Positions 22,947-32,455 of a DNA stretch of 64,000 bases are shown in pieces; position 1 is the first letter of the stretch; every line of letters starts with the position of its first letter. A model generated the notes under the pieces. That model had not been told where the DNA came from and made no database searches. It saw only the letters and a program-made list of their open reading frames with translations. A program made the translations under genes and the position numbers. This stretch comes from Takashimella koratensis (lineage: Eukaryota > Basidiomycota > Tremellomycetes > Trichosporonales > Tetragoniomycetaceae): positions 456,201-520,200 of the forward strand of contig BCKT01000004.1 in assembly GCA_003116875.1 (NCBI GenBank), read 5' to 3'.

Positions 22947-23636
22947 CTATGACTGAACAACGCCAGTGTAGCTTTGATGAGAGATGCGGCGCTGAAGAGG
23001 GATGTTTTCAGAGCGTGGTGCTTGGGCGAACAGCGAGTGCAACGCCGAGTGGTTGACGATCAACTCCGTTGAGCGAGCCAACGATCGATCGCCGCGAGCG
23101 TTGAAGCGAAACAGGGTGCAGAGCGATGGTTGGACGACGTGAGAGAAGGAGATGATGGGAGGATAAGGAAAGATGGTGGAGGTCGCTGCAACGACGCAGC
23201 CGAGCGGGGCGATGTGAGGCCAGTGGACGTTGATGTTTGCGACGAGAGGGGGTGTGCGTGAAGTGGTCAAGTAATGAAGAGGTGAAGGAGTCTCACGAGG
23301 CTGATGGTGCGAGATACTAGAGATGTGGTCAGTGACGAAGACCGGGTGACCGCGAATGATGGGTTGAGAGGGGGTGCGGATGTTGAACGGTAGCAGGGGC
23401 TTGATGATGACTCACCGCTTCGCTGTGACGGCCTTCTGGATGGACACTGGGATCCCGTCATCAACCCGTCCCGTGACGGGAGGAGAGGAGGGTGGTGGTG
23501 GTGGTGGTGGTGACGAACGAAGAGGAGATGAAGAGATGAGAGAAAGAGGGGAAATCGGCTGATGAGGGGTAATGGAGAGGAAGAACACAAGATGAGAGTA
23601 GTGTGATTCAATCCCAAAGGATGGAGACGAGTATGG
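22947..23636 (-). CDS. Hypothetical protein, 5' partial
   Basis: Exon 23316-22947 (ISHHQPRETPSPLHYLTTSR, then NINVHWPHIAPLGCVV, ISFSHVVQPSLCTLFRFNAR, ending SYTGVVQS and TAG) joins in phase (CG|T) over intron 23415-23317 (GTGAGT...CTCTAG) to an exon with a polyproline run and GRVDDGIPVSIQKAVTAK. That frame is open back to 23636 but has no ATG, so more exons or a missed start are needed. The phase match and C-ending codons support coding. No family recognised. Confidence 0.35.
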
Positions 23637-24161
23637 TCAGGTGAGGGTGAGGCAGTGAGGCAGGTAGGAAGGCAAGAGCGAGGCAGCATGATCGAAGTTG
23701 GCACAAAACAGACGTCACTCGGTACAGCAGCTGCAGGCCATGAACAGCCCAGTAGTGAGCGGTGATCCTTGTCCCGCCCGTGGGCTCGTGGGCTCGTATG
23801 CATCATGCAGATAGTGGTAGAATTCTGTTTAGGATAACAAAAGTGTAGATGTAGTCTGTGGTCGGGGGTAGTAGTTTACTCGTCCTCACTTGTGTGATCA
23901 AACTTGTATCTACCGAGTGTGTTCTCTTCTCGCTTCTCGCTTCTCGCCTTCCCGCTTCTCACTTCTCGTCTGCCTCACTCCCTCAAGATCGGAGATTGCC
24001 ACCCATCACTGTCGCCTCTCAACCGTCCTACCTCCTTCGCTTCGGCAAATGTCTTTCCCCTTCCTATACCTCAACGTGTGTGCACGCCCGCGCACGCCTT
24101 TGCTTGTCCCCGCTCTGATCGGCAAACAACTCGCTCGTTGAATTCCCATCGAGCTCGAGCT

Positions 24162-25058
24162 TTACTCGTTGATCTTGGCAAGGATCTCGGCGTCTTTGAA
24201 GAGGTGGTACTCCTTAATGGAAAAATGTCAGCTTGATCTTGTCAAAGTCCGTTTGAAGGTGTTGGGCCAGGTTTCGTCGCTTTCCTCTCCAGTCACCCCC
24301 CCTCCCAGGTACTGCTAATCCAGCGTTCCGCACACCCACAGCCGTCTGTTCCTCATTAACGCCATTCTCAAGCCTCGCTCTCTCCCACAACCGCACATCC
24401 ATCCTTTCATTCTTTCCCATCATCCACAACCCTCACCCACGAGACCTCTGACCAGACGCATAACCCATATCCTAGATCCCAATCATATCACTCACCTCCT
24501 CGCCAACCTTGATCGGGCTGCCGCCCCAGCCGGGGAGCAAGACCCGGTCGCCGACCGAGACGGAGACAGGGACGACCTCGCCGTTCTTGTTAGGCGCACC
24601 AGGGCCGACGGCGATGACGGTCGCCTCGGGGAGAGGGGTCTGGGTCGTCGACGAGGGGAGGAACAGGCCCGACGCGGTTTTCTGTCATGGCGAAGGCAAG
24701 TTTGAAGGGAAAGGGAGAGGAAGTTGGGTCAGTATAAATTGCCTCGATGAGATACAGGAACTAGGACGGCCTGATCATGTGATGACGACAGATAGAGGTG
24801 GGGGGATGTAGGAAGAAGACACCAAACATCCGGTTTGAACCCCTCTCATAGGCTAGAGAGAGGGAAGAAGAGATTGCATGTCCAGTTACTCACGGTCTCG
24901 GGCTTGAAGCGCTGGACGAGGACGCGGTCGAGGAGGGGCTGGAGCGCGCGGATCGACTTGAACGTGGCCGACTGCACGAAAGGGGGAACAGTCAGCGGGT
25001 GAAAAGTGGTAGGTAGAGGCCCGGGCTAGGAGGATGAGGCGGGGGGAGGACTGACCAT
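24162..25058 (-). CDS. HSP10: Mitochondrial 10-kDa chaperonin (HSP10/GroES)
   Basis: Four exons: 25058-25056 (only the ATG), 24971-24894, 24681-24496 and 24212-24162. Product about 105 residues: SATFKSIRALQPLLDRVLVQ, RFKPETKTASGLFLPSS, VIAVGPGAPNKNGEVVPVSV, VGDRVLLPGWGGSPIKV, EYHLFKDAEILAKINE. The mobile loop (KTASGLFLP) and the GDRVLLPxxGG core are intact. It caps the HSP60 ring in the mitochondrial matrix. The third intron is long for this window (283 nt). It is divergent from HSP60 with 293 bp between the start codons. Confidence 0.95.
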
Positions 25059-25194
25059 TGTGTTGTATGGATGTGGAGAGGGAGAGGGGTTGAAGGTGTT
25101 GATGAGGATTCTGAGAGACGACGACGGTGAAAAAAAAGTCGTCGGCGCAAGTCGGCTCTCGGGTCTACCTACCTACTGTCGAGTCACCTCCACC

Positions 25195-25207
25195 TTCTGG
25201 AAAATTC
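25195..25207 (+). promoter_or_regulatory. Heat-shock element between HSP10 and HSP60
   Basis: The 13-mer TTCTGGAAAATTC is a perfect three-unit HSF1 site (TTCnnGAAnnTTC). It lies 137 bp left of the HSP10 ATG and 145 bp before the HSP60 ATG, near the middle of the shared promoter. It reads the same pattern on both strands apart from end units. Confidence 0.8.
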
Positions 25208-25351
25208 GCCACGCACGCTGATTCAACTTCGGCAACGGCTCTTTGCTCTTGACTTTTTTTTTTTTTCTCCCACTTTCTCCCTCCCCTCCCTTCCCCATCC
25301 TCCATCCTCTTTCTCTCACTCTCCCAACCCATCCCCCATCTCACAACCACC

Positions 25352-27224
25352 ATGATCGGACTCCGCTCCCGTTCCGCACTCCCGCGCCCCGCGCGCCTCC
25401 TCGTGTCCGCCTCGGCCCGCCGCACCTTTGCCAGCAAGGACGTCGTGTTCGGTAACGACGCCCGCCAGGGGATGCTCAAGGGTGTCGACACTTTGGCCAA
25501 GGCCGTCAGCGCAACTCTCGGTCCCAAGGGCCGCACAGTCATCATTGGCCAGAGCTTTGGGGGACCCAAGATCACCAAGGACGGTGTCTCGGTTGCCAAA
25601 GCCATCACGCTCAAGGACCCCGTCGAGAACCTCGGTGCCCGGTGAGTCCAGCGAAGGTTGGATGGTGTACAGGGAGGAGCTGTGACGACGGAGGCTGGAG
25701 AAGCTTTAAGAAGGCGAACGGATGGTAGTGCCGCGGCTGAGGATGAGACTCTCTCAAGGCCAGAGCTAACCCACGGCCAGCCTCGTTCAGGACGTCGCGA
25801 GCAAGACCAACGACACTGCCGGTGACGGCACGACGACCGCTACTGTCCTTGCGCGCGCGATCTACTCGGAGGGCGTGAAGAACGTTGCTGCCGGCTGCAA
25901 CCCTATGGACCTTCGCCGTGGTTCCCAAAAGGCCGTCGACAAAGTCCTCGAAGTCCTCGAAGCCAACAAGCGCGTGATCACCACCTCGGAGGAAATTGCC
26001 CAGGTCGCTACCATTTCCGCCAACGGCGACACCCACGTCGGGAACATTATCGCGCAGGCGATGGAGAAGGTCGGGAAAGAGGGCGTCATCACCGTCAAGG
26101 AGGGACGCACGATCGAGGATGAGATTGAGATCACCGAGGGAATGCGATTCGACCGAGGGTTCATGTCCCCTTATATGATTACCGACGCGAAGAACCAGCG
26201 TGTCGAGCTCGAGCGACCGTTCATCCTCTTGTCGGAGAAGAAGATCTCCGCGCTCCAGGATATCCTTCCTTCGCTTGAGATTGCGGCGCAGACTCGCCGC
26301 CCGTTGCTCATTATCGCCGAGGACGTCGACGGGGAGGCGCTCGCTGCGATCATCCTCAACAAGCTCCGTGGGCAGATCTCGGTGGCCGCCGTCAAGGCCC
26401 CCGGGTTTGGCGACAACCGCAAATCGATCCTCGGCGACATTGCCATCCTCACTGGAGGTACCGTCTTCACTGACGAGCTCGACGTCAAGCTCGACAAGGC
26501 GACCCCGGACCTCTTCGGCTCTACCGGGTCCGTCACCATCACCAAGGAGGACACGATCATCCTTAACGGCGAGGGCGACAAGAGCATGATCACCGGCCGA
26601 TGCGAGCAGATCCGTGGTGTGATCGCAGACCAGACCACCTCGGACTACGACCGTACCAAGTTGCAGGAGCGACTTGCCAAGCTTGGTGGCGGTGTGGCCG
26701 TCATCAAGGTCGGGGGCAGCTCCGAGGTCGAGGTCGGAGAGAAGAAGGACCGTTACGACGACGCGCTCAACGCGACCCGTGCGGCCGTCGAGGAAGGTAT
26801 CGTCCCCGGTGGCGGTACGGCGCTTCTCAAGGCGTCTACCCAGCTCGACTCGATCGCCGTCGACAACTTTGACCAGAAACTCGGTGTCTCCATTATCCGC
26901 CAGGCGATCCTTCGCCCGGCACGTACGATCGTCGACAATGCCGGCGAAGAGGGATCCGTCGTTGTCGGTCGCCTCTTGTCCGAGGAGTTTAGCAAAGCCG
27001 ACAAGTTTAACTGGGGTTACGACGCTGCGACTTCTCAGTACCGCGATATGATTTCGGCAGGTATTCTCGACCCGCTCAAGGTTGTGCGAACTGCGCTCGT
27101 CGATGCCTCGGGTGTCGCGTCGCTCCTCACCACCTCTGAGTGCTGCGTCGTCGACGCAGAGGACAAGTCCCCGGCCCCGCCGATGGGCATGGGCGGCGGC
27201 ATGCCCGGTATGGGTATGATGTAA
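25352..27224 (+). CDS. HSP60: Mitochondrial 60-kDa chaperonin (HSP60/GroEL)
   Basis: Two exons, 25352-25641 and 25781-27224, give 577 residues. An Arg/Ser-rich targeting peptide ([17 protein letters not shown]) precedes the mature start at about ASKDVVFG. Group I chaperonin hallmarks are intact: [39 protein letters not shown] (ATP site), VTKDG-type segment [68 protein letters not shown], and the C-terminal [12 protein letters not shown] tail. It folds imported matrix proteins with HSP10. Stop TAA is at 27222-27224. A heat-shock element lies 145 bp upstream of the ATG. Confidence 0.97.
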
Positions 27225-28330
27225 GCGGAGTGAGAGGAGAGGGTCGAACGCATCGAGAAGCGAAGAGAGGGAGAGGGACGCGTAGTCAATCATGAATAGT
27301 TATTAAAAAAAGCGGGAAACAAGCAACAGCAGAAACTACCGCAGACGCTGAAGGGATCAGAGAGAGAGAGAGAGAGTGGGGGTGAGAATAGGCGAGGATC
27401 CCAGAAAAGTCAGTCGTCTTTTTCCCATCACGCAGTACTTGAATCACGTCCCATCTTAGTCTCGTCTTGTACGCATACATACATTATCCAGTTTTTCTTC
27501 TCTCTGCTCAATCTGAGATGGCATATTGAATTCACTGCTCCATCTCACTTTGTTCCTTGATCCTCCTTGATCCACCTTGATCCTCCTTGAGATGTTTACC
27601 CGCTAACGATGGAGGCTGAGGTTACGTGCGTTTGTGAACCTGGGTTGGTGCTAGGCTGACTGAGCGAAAAACAACGTGACACCCATTCAAAGACGGCAAG
27701 AGCCACTGAGGGATAACCAACAAACGCAAGAGCCGATTCTAGATGCATACACTTTTTTCTTTTCCCACCTTACACGATACCTACAAAGGGTTCAAGTGAC
27801 GGGTTGGGATAAGGTGTTGTTTGGATTGGGTCGAGGTTTAGGCTTTGGTTGGGGATGGAGTAAGGGAAAGAGGAGGTTCGGGGTTCAGGACATGGACTTT
27901 TTCGGTTCTAGGCGTGAGAGAGGCGGTATATTTCAATATCAAAGAGAGGGAGAAGGGTTACGATCAGGCGGAACAAGAGGGTTGTATAATCGGGTCTGTA
28001 CTAAAGCCAAGATCGAGCGAGAAGAAGAGAGAATAGAGAGGAGATGAGAACTTGGACAGAGACAAGACGGTAATCAGGGACCATGAGACTATATTGTTGA
28101 AAGAGAGAGAAAGAAAAGAAAGAAAGAAAAAAGGAAGGAGGTTTTGACAATGACAAAACATACGGAACAAATACACGACTCGCGTATGTCTTGAGCCAAA
28201 GGAAGGAGGGATGAGAAGATGGGAACGAAGAGGATGAGGATGAGGATAGTGGTCGGTGCCTCCGAGCCGAGTCGAGGTGTGTGGCGAAAGAAGCGTAAAA
28301 GTCTCAATGGGTTCAAAGGTAATCCCTCCC
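27225..28330. other. Intergenic between convergent genes
   Basis: 3' flank of HSP60 and of the large minus-strand gene. It contains an AG dinucleotide run at about 27359-27377 and purine-rich DNA from 28010 to 28220. No gene is supported. Confidence 0.4.
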
Positions 28331-31300
28331 TTACAAACCCATGACGACCGCGCACGCTGTCCAAAGCAAATCGAGCAATTCCCTGCCCTTATCGCTCAAC
28401 CCCGTCCCTCTCCACTCTTCATACCCTGTCGGCCCCCACGCCGACTCTCCTTTACACAACCCGAGCCTGTCCAGACCCTCAAGCACAAACTCGACACCCT
28501 GGGTACGGGAGTGACATACACCAATGACTGTCGGGAACGCTCGGCCGGCTGCGATCTTCGGTGCCGTCGGCGCAGCGACGGGTGTAGTCCCTGCTTGAGG
28601 CGCTGGAGGGGTGGGCGGGAGCGACGAGTGCGCAGAGTACATCGAGTGTAAGGAGCTGACGGAAGTAGGGAGGGAAGAGGACGATGCGGCCGATGTGGAG
28701 GAAAGGAGGTTATGAGAGCTACCTCCTGCCGCATTGTTCGCTGCTGCCACAGATAAAAGACCGTGGCTACCTGATCCGGTCGGCGCTATTCCTGGGGCTC
28801 GGCGACGCTGTTCTTGCCATACATCAAAGGCGATGATCGGGATCTCGGGCGCAGACTGCAAATCGGCGACATGTACCACCTTGGCGACGATTCGGAACGA
28901 CTTGAATGGGATCGGCTGGAGTACGCAGGCGACGCTAGAGGAGAAATCAAAGTCCGGGGGCTGGAGATGTTCCGGGACTGTGGAGCCAGCGTTGGCGTTG
29001 GCGCTACCTTTTGCGCGGAGGCCCTCGCGGTCTTTACTCGCGCGCCGGCGGAGGATCTTGGGCAGCCGGTTCCCGAGGGAAGAGGAGAGGTCGGGTGTCG
29101 CGCCGGTGGACGTGGATGGAGGAGTCGCGACCTGCTCGTCGATGCGCGGGAGGGAGGTGCGCGAGGGCTCAACCTCGGCGTTGAAGGGAACGAACCAAAC
29201 AAGGAGGGCCTGGGCGGGTCCGTCGGTGAAAAACGGGTTAACAAAGGCCTTCGCCATGGGTCGGGCAGGAACAGAGAGTCCATCGTCACCAGGCCTGCTC
29301 CCTTCTCCGCTCGTCCGTTCGCCACCGCTCGCGCCCTCGGCACGCTCGAGAGGGATGACCATTGCCACCGCCTCATCGGGAACAACCGACCACGCCGCGC
29401 CTTCTTTCCATGGCATCCCGCCGTTCTGCTCATCCTCAATCCCGAGACCGAGCGACCCAAACGGCCCTTCGTCGTCGCCAAACACACCAGGCGTTGGCTC
29501 GTCGTTGACTGCGATCGAAGTCGATGTTGGCAAGGTCGAGTGCGAGTGACCCGAGTGACCCGAGTACGACGACGTCGATGTCGAGGCGGATCGTTCCGGG
29601 CCCGAAGGTGGGGGAAGGTACTCGCGCGATGAAGAGCCCTGAGGAGGGGCCGCTGAGGGAACGCTGTGGACATGCTGGTGTTGCTGGTAGTCGTTCTTCG
29701 AACCGGCGACAGACCAATGCGACGAGGCGCTCGACCCGCCCGACCAGCTCTGGCTCTGCGCTCGCTCTCGTTCCTTCTCCTCGCGGCGCTCTTTCCGCTC
29801 CTCGTAATCCTTTACAAGCTTGGAATCCTTGATTGACGCAAACAGACCTCGCTTGAGGACATTGAGACCCTTCTTGTCCTTGTCCTTGTCGCTCGCGCCG
29901 CTCGCGGACCGGTCTTTACTCCGAGATCGCGTGTTCGACTTGTCCCGAATCTTACTCGAAGTCGTATCGTGCACGTCGCGAGCAAACTGCACCCGTCCCC
30001 TCTCCTCGCCTGACGAGTCGTCGCGTGGCGCCGGGACCCCGGCGCCGGCTAACGGGTTGGGCAAGCTGGACCCAAACGATGGTCGTGGGAGGCGAGGGAC
30101 AGAAGAGGCCTGCGGTGTGTTGGTGGCGGTTGAATCCGAGCTCGCCTTTCGCACCGTTCGCGTGCTCTCGGTCAAGCTATCACTCACGCTGCCTCGTTGA
30201 CCAAAATCTGGCAAAGGCGCCGTCGCCGATGTCGACGAGTGCAAGCGACTCGTCCGTCGGTTCCGCTTCGAGTACTCCCTCTGCACAGCGATGGGCAACT
30301 TGACGCCGCCGTGCTCGGTGTGCGCGAGTTTGCTTGTGAGGATGACATTACCGTTGGATGCAATAACAGTGGCGTAAGGGTCGTCGATAGTTGGCGGCAC
30401 GCTAGAGGCGAAAGGTGTCTGGTTGTCGACGTCGGTAACAGTTGCCAGTGGCGTTTGCTCTAATGGCGGTTCCGACGCAAGCTGCTCCAGTTCGTACTCC
30501 CTCGAAGACGACTTTCGGATCCTCCACACCCTGCCCGACTGCTCGGCATGAACCTCGCCCGTAGGGTAGTGCTGGTACCTTCCTGCACCTGGGGACTCCC
30601 ATTCTGCCTTGGGGAGGCTGACGCTCTTCTGAACTTCAACAACGGGCGCGCCCGATTCCGAGTCAAAGGGGAACACGTCGGCCGCGCGTGGCGGGCAGGC
30701 TCGGAACGTCCACTCGCCTCGTCGGTCGCCATACTCGTCATCAAACGCACCGACAAACTTGGCAAACGTGTCCTCGTCTTCGCTACCCCTCATCACGGGC
30801 GTCTGGCGTGAACTTCCTCCGTTCGGTGAGGACCGTTTGGACTTTTCGCGACCGAGCTGAGATTTGGATCCGGCGAGGATAAAGTCAATATCAAACTCGG
30901 ACAAGTCGACGGGAGCTGGCGGGTGCAACGATGGAGGGAGGGGCGCGGGGAGCGGCGCAGACTCGAGGTTTCGTGAGGTGAGCAAGTGACTCGCGCGCTG
31001 GAGGGCGAGCGTCGAGGGAAGCAACCTCGGTCCCGGATCGGACAATGGCAAAAGTGGCGGTAGTGGCCTCACCGGCCCACCCAACAAGCTCTGATCAATG
31101 TTAGCGAAGAAATCCATACCGATCTCAACGCCACTCACCTCGTCAACATCCTCGTCCTCATCCTCGGCGCCGTTGCTCTGCATCGGGTCGTCTGGGGAAT
31201 GCCGGGACGGGCGAGATGATGTTCTATTCAAACCGTTCCCCGGAATAGCAATGGGCAAGCTACCTCTCCGTTGCCCAAAGTCTTCACTGGTTGACGATGC

Positions 31301-32455
31301 CGAGCGTGTAAAGAGGGGTGGCGCCGAGGTGGGACCGGCGTCGTTTGCTGGTGGTGGTGTGGGGCCTGAGGCCATACTTAACCGCTCCCACAACATGAGA
31401 CTCTGTCTCCGTGTCATCCCACCGCCGCCGGGGGAACCTGGGCTCGCCAGAGGAGATGCGAGGTTGGGTCCACCGAGACTCAATCGCTCTCTCGCGCGTT
31501 TCCCATCTCCACCATAGGTCGCATCGAGGAACGCGCGTCGTTGCCGCTCCGCTTCTTCTTGCTCTGCCTCCTCGAACGCGCTCATATCGTCTTTTCTCCG
31601 GTTCGACATTTGCGATAGCCGCCGTGACGCGAGTAACATGGGTTCGTCTTCTGACCGTGAAGGTGGGCCCGAGCCAAACTTGAATCCCTGGTCTACGTCG
31701 GCGTCAACAGATCCGCGCTGTGTTGGGAGAGATGGGTTCCACCGTTGTCCGCCACCGCTATAGAGCTGAGGCAAGCTACCTCGTCGACCGTCGTTGCCCA
31801 GTGGGGAACCACGAGTAATTGCAGTCTCCGATGTCCGTGTGCGCGCGTGCATAGGCGGCGCGTCCCGGCCGTCACTGCTTGTTGGTCGGGACGAGAGTCG
31901 GCCAGAGGCAAGTGCCTTGGTCGGGGATGGAGGTGCGAGAGTGGAGATGGAAGGGGTGAGGGATGAACGGCGATGGCTGGTGGATGCGTGAGGACGAGAG
32001 GAACTGAGGATGGAGCTATTGCTGTGGACCGAGTCTCGTCGAGGAGAGACGCCAGACGCGTCGTACTGGGGGTTGAAGCCGACACTCCGCACGGGCGAGC
32101 CGTTGAGTGCCGGTGCGACTGGAGAGATCACGTTGAGACCGAGTGGGGTGAGCGATCCCCGTCGCGGGTGGTGGGTGTGAATGAACTGGGATGGGTGGGT
32201 GAGGGACACGACGCTTGGTGTTGGGGGTGCCGACGAAGGTGCGAAGGCGGGTGGACTTGCGTCGAGTAGATTTCCAGAAACGGCGCCTTCCGAACTCGGC
32301 CCGGCCACGGGGTATGCTGACTTGGACGGGATAGGGATCGTCGCGATCGGGACGGTGAGAACGGCAGCTGACTTGGGCGAGACTTGGTCTCCTTCCATGG
32401 TAGCTGAGATTGAAGGGATGGTCGGGGGGCGAGAACTCGCCGAGCCGACGTTCAT
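28331..32455 (-). CDS. Large, mostly disordered protein with conserved-looking C-terminus
   Basis: A frame from ATG 32455 (MNVGSASSRPPTIPSISATM) to TAA at 28331, 1374 residues; a second ATG at 32398 (MEGDQVSPKS) is possible. Most of it is Ser/Pro/Arg-rich and likely disordered and phosphorylated. More ordered parts: about residues 640-800 (WTFRACPPRAADVFPFD, GRYQHYPTGEVHAEQSGRVW, KLPIAVQREYSKRNRR), a basic charged coil (KDYEERKERREEKERERAQ), and the C-terminal 350 residues (VNPFFTDGPAQALLVWFVPF, LQPIPFKSFRIVAKVVHVA, IPIIAFDVWQEQRRRAPG, ending GVEFVLEGLDRLGLCKGESA and GPTGYEEWRGTGLSDKGREL). I do not recognise a named family. A 48-nt intron-like segment sits inside it (31138-31091). Confidence 0.8.
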   Translation of the reverse strand: MNVGSASSRPPTIPSISATMEGDQVSPKSAAVLTVPIATIPIPSKSAYPVAGPSSEGAVSGNLLDASPPAFAPSSAPPTPSVVSLTHPSQFIHTHHPRRGSLTPLGLNVISPVAPALNGSPVRSVGFNPQYDASGVSPRRDSVHSNSSILSSSRPHASTSHRRSSLTPSISTLAPPSPTKALASGRLSSRPTSSDGRDAPPMHARTRTSETAITRGSPLGNDGRRGSLPQLYSGGGQRWNPSLPTQRGSVDADVDQGFKFGSGPPSRSEDEPMLLASRRLSQMSNRRKDDMSAFEEAEQEEAERQRRAFLDATYGGDGKRARERLSLGGPNLASPLASPGSPGGGGMTRRQSLMLWERLSMASGPTPPPANDAGPTSAPPLFTRSASSTSEDFGQRRGSLPIAIPGNGLNRTSSRPSRHSPDDPMQSNGAEDEDEDVDEVSGVEIGMDFFANIDQSLLGGPVRPLPPLLPLSDPGPRLLPSTLALQRASHLLTSRNLESAPLPAPLPPSLHPPAPVDLSEFDIDFILAGSKSQLGREKSKRSSPNGGSSRQTPVMRGSEDEDTFAKFVGAFDDEYGDRRGEWTFRACPPRAADVFPFDSESGAPVVEVQKSVSLPKAEWESPGAGRYQHYPTGEVHAEQSGRVWRIRKSSSREYELEQLASEPPLEQTPLATVTDVDNQTPFASSVPPTIDDPYATVIASNGNVILTSKLAHTEHGGVKLPIAVQREYSKRNRRTSRLHSSTSATAPLPDFGQRGSVSDSLTESTRTVRKASSDSTATNTPQASSVPRLPRPSFGSSLPNPLAGAGVPAPRDDSSGEERGRVQFARDVHDTTSSKIRDKSNTRSRSKDRSASGASDKDKDKKGLNVLKRGLFASIKDSKLVKDYEERKERREEKERERAQSQSWSGGSSASSHWSVAGSKNDYQQHQHVHSVPSAAPPQGSSSREYLPPPSGPERSASTSTSSYSGHSGHSHSTLPTSTSIAVNDEPTPGVFGDDEGPFGSLGLGIEDEQNGGMPWKEGAAWSVVPDEAVAMVIPLERAEGASGGERTSGEGSRPGDDGLSVPARPMAKAFVNPFFTDGPAQALLVWFVPFNAEVEPSRTSLPRIDEQVATPPSTSTGATPDLSSSLGNRLPKILRRRASKDREGLRAKGSANANAGSTVPEHLQPPDFDFSSSVACVLQPIPFKSFRIVAKVVHVADLQSAPEIPIIAFDVWQEQRRRAPGIAPTGSGSHGLLSVAAANNAAGGSSHNLLSSTSAASSSSLPTSVSSLHSMYSAHSSLPPTPPAPQAGTTPVAAPTAPKIAAGRAFPTVIGVCHSRTQGVEFVLEGLDRLGLCKGESAWGPTGYEEWRGTGLSDKGRELLDLLWTACAVVMGL

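Noticed and set aside
25611..27293. 560-codon minus-strand ORF
   Set aside because: Antisense shadow of HSP60, caused by strong codon bias.
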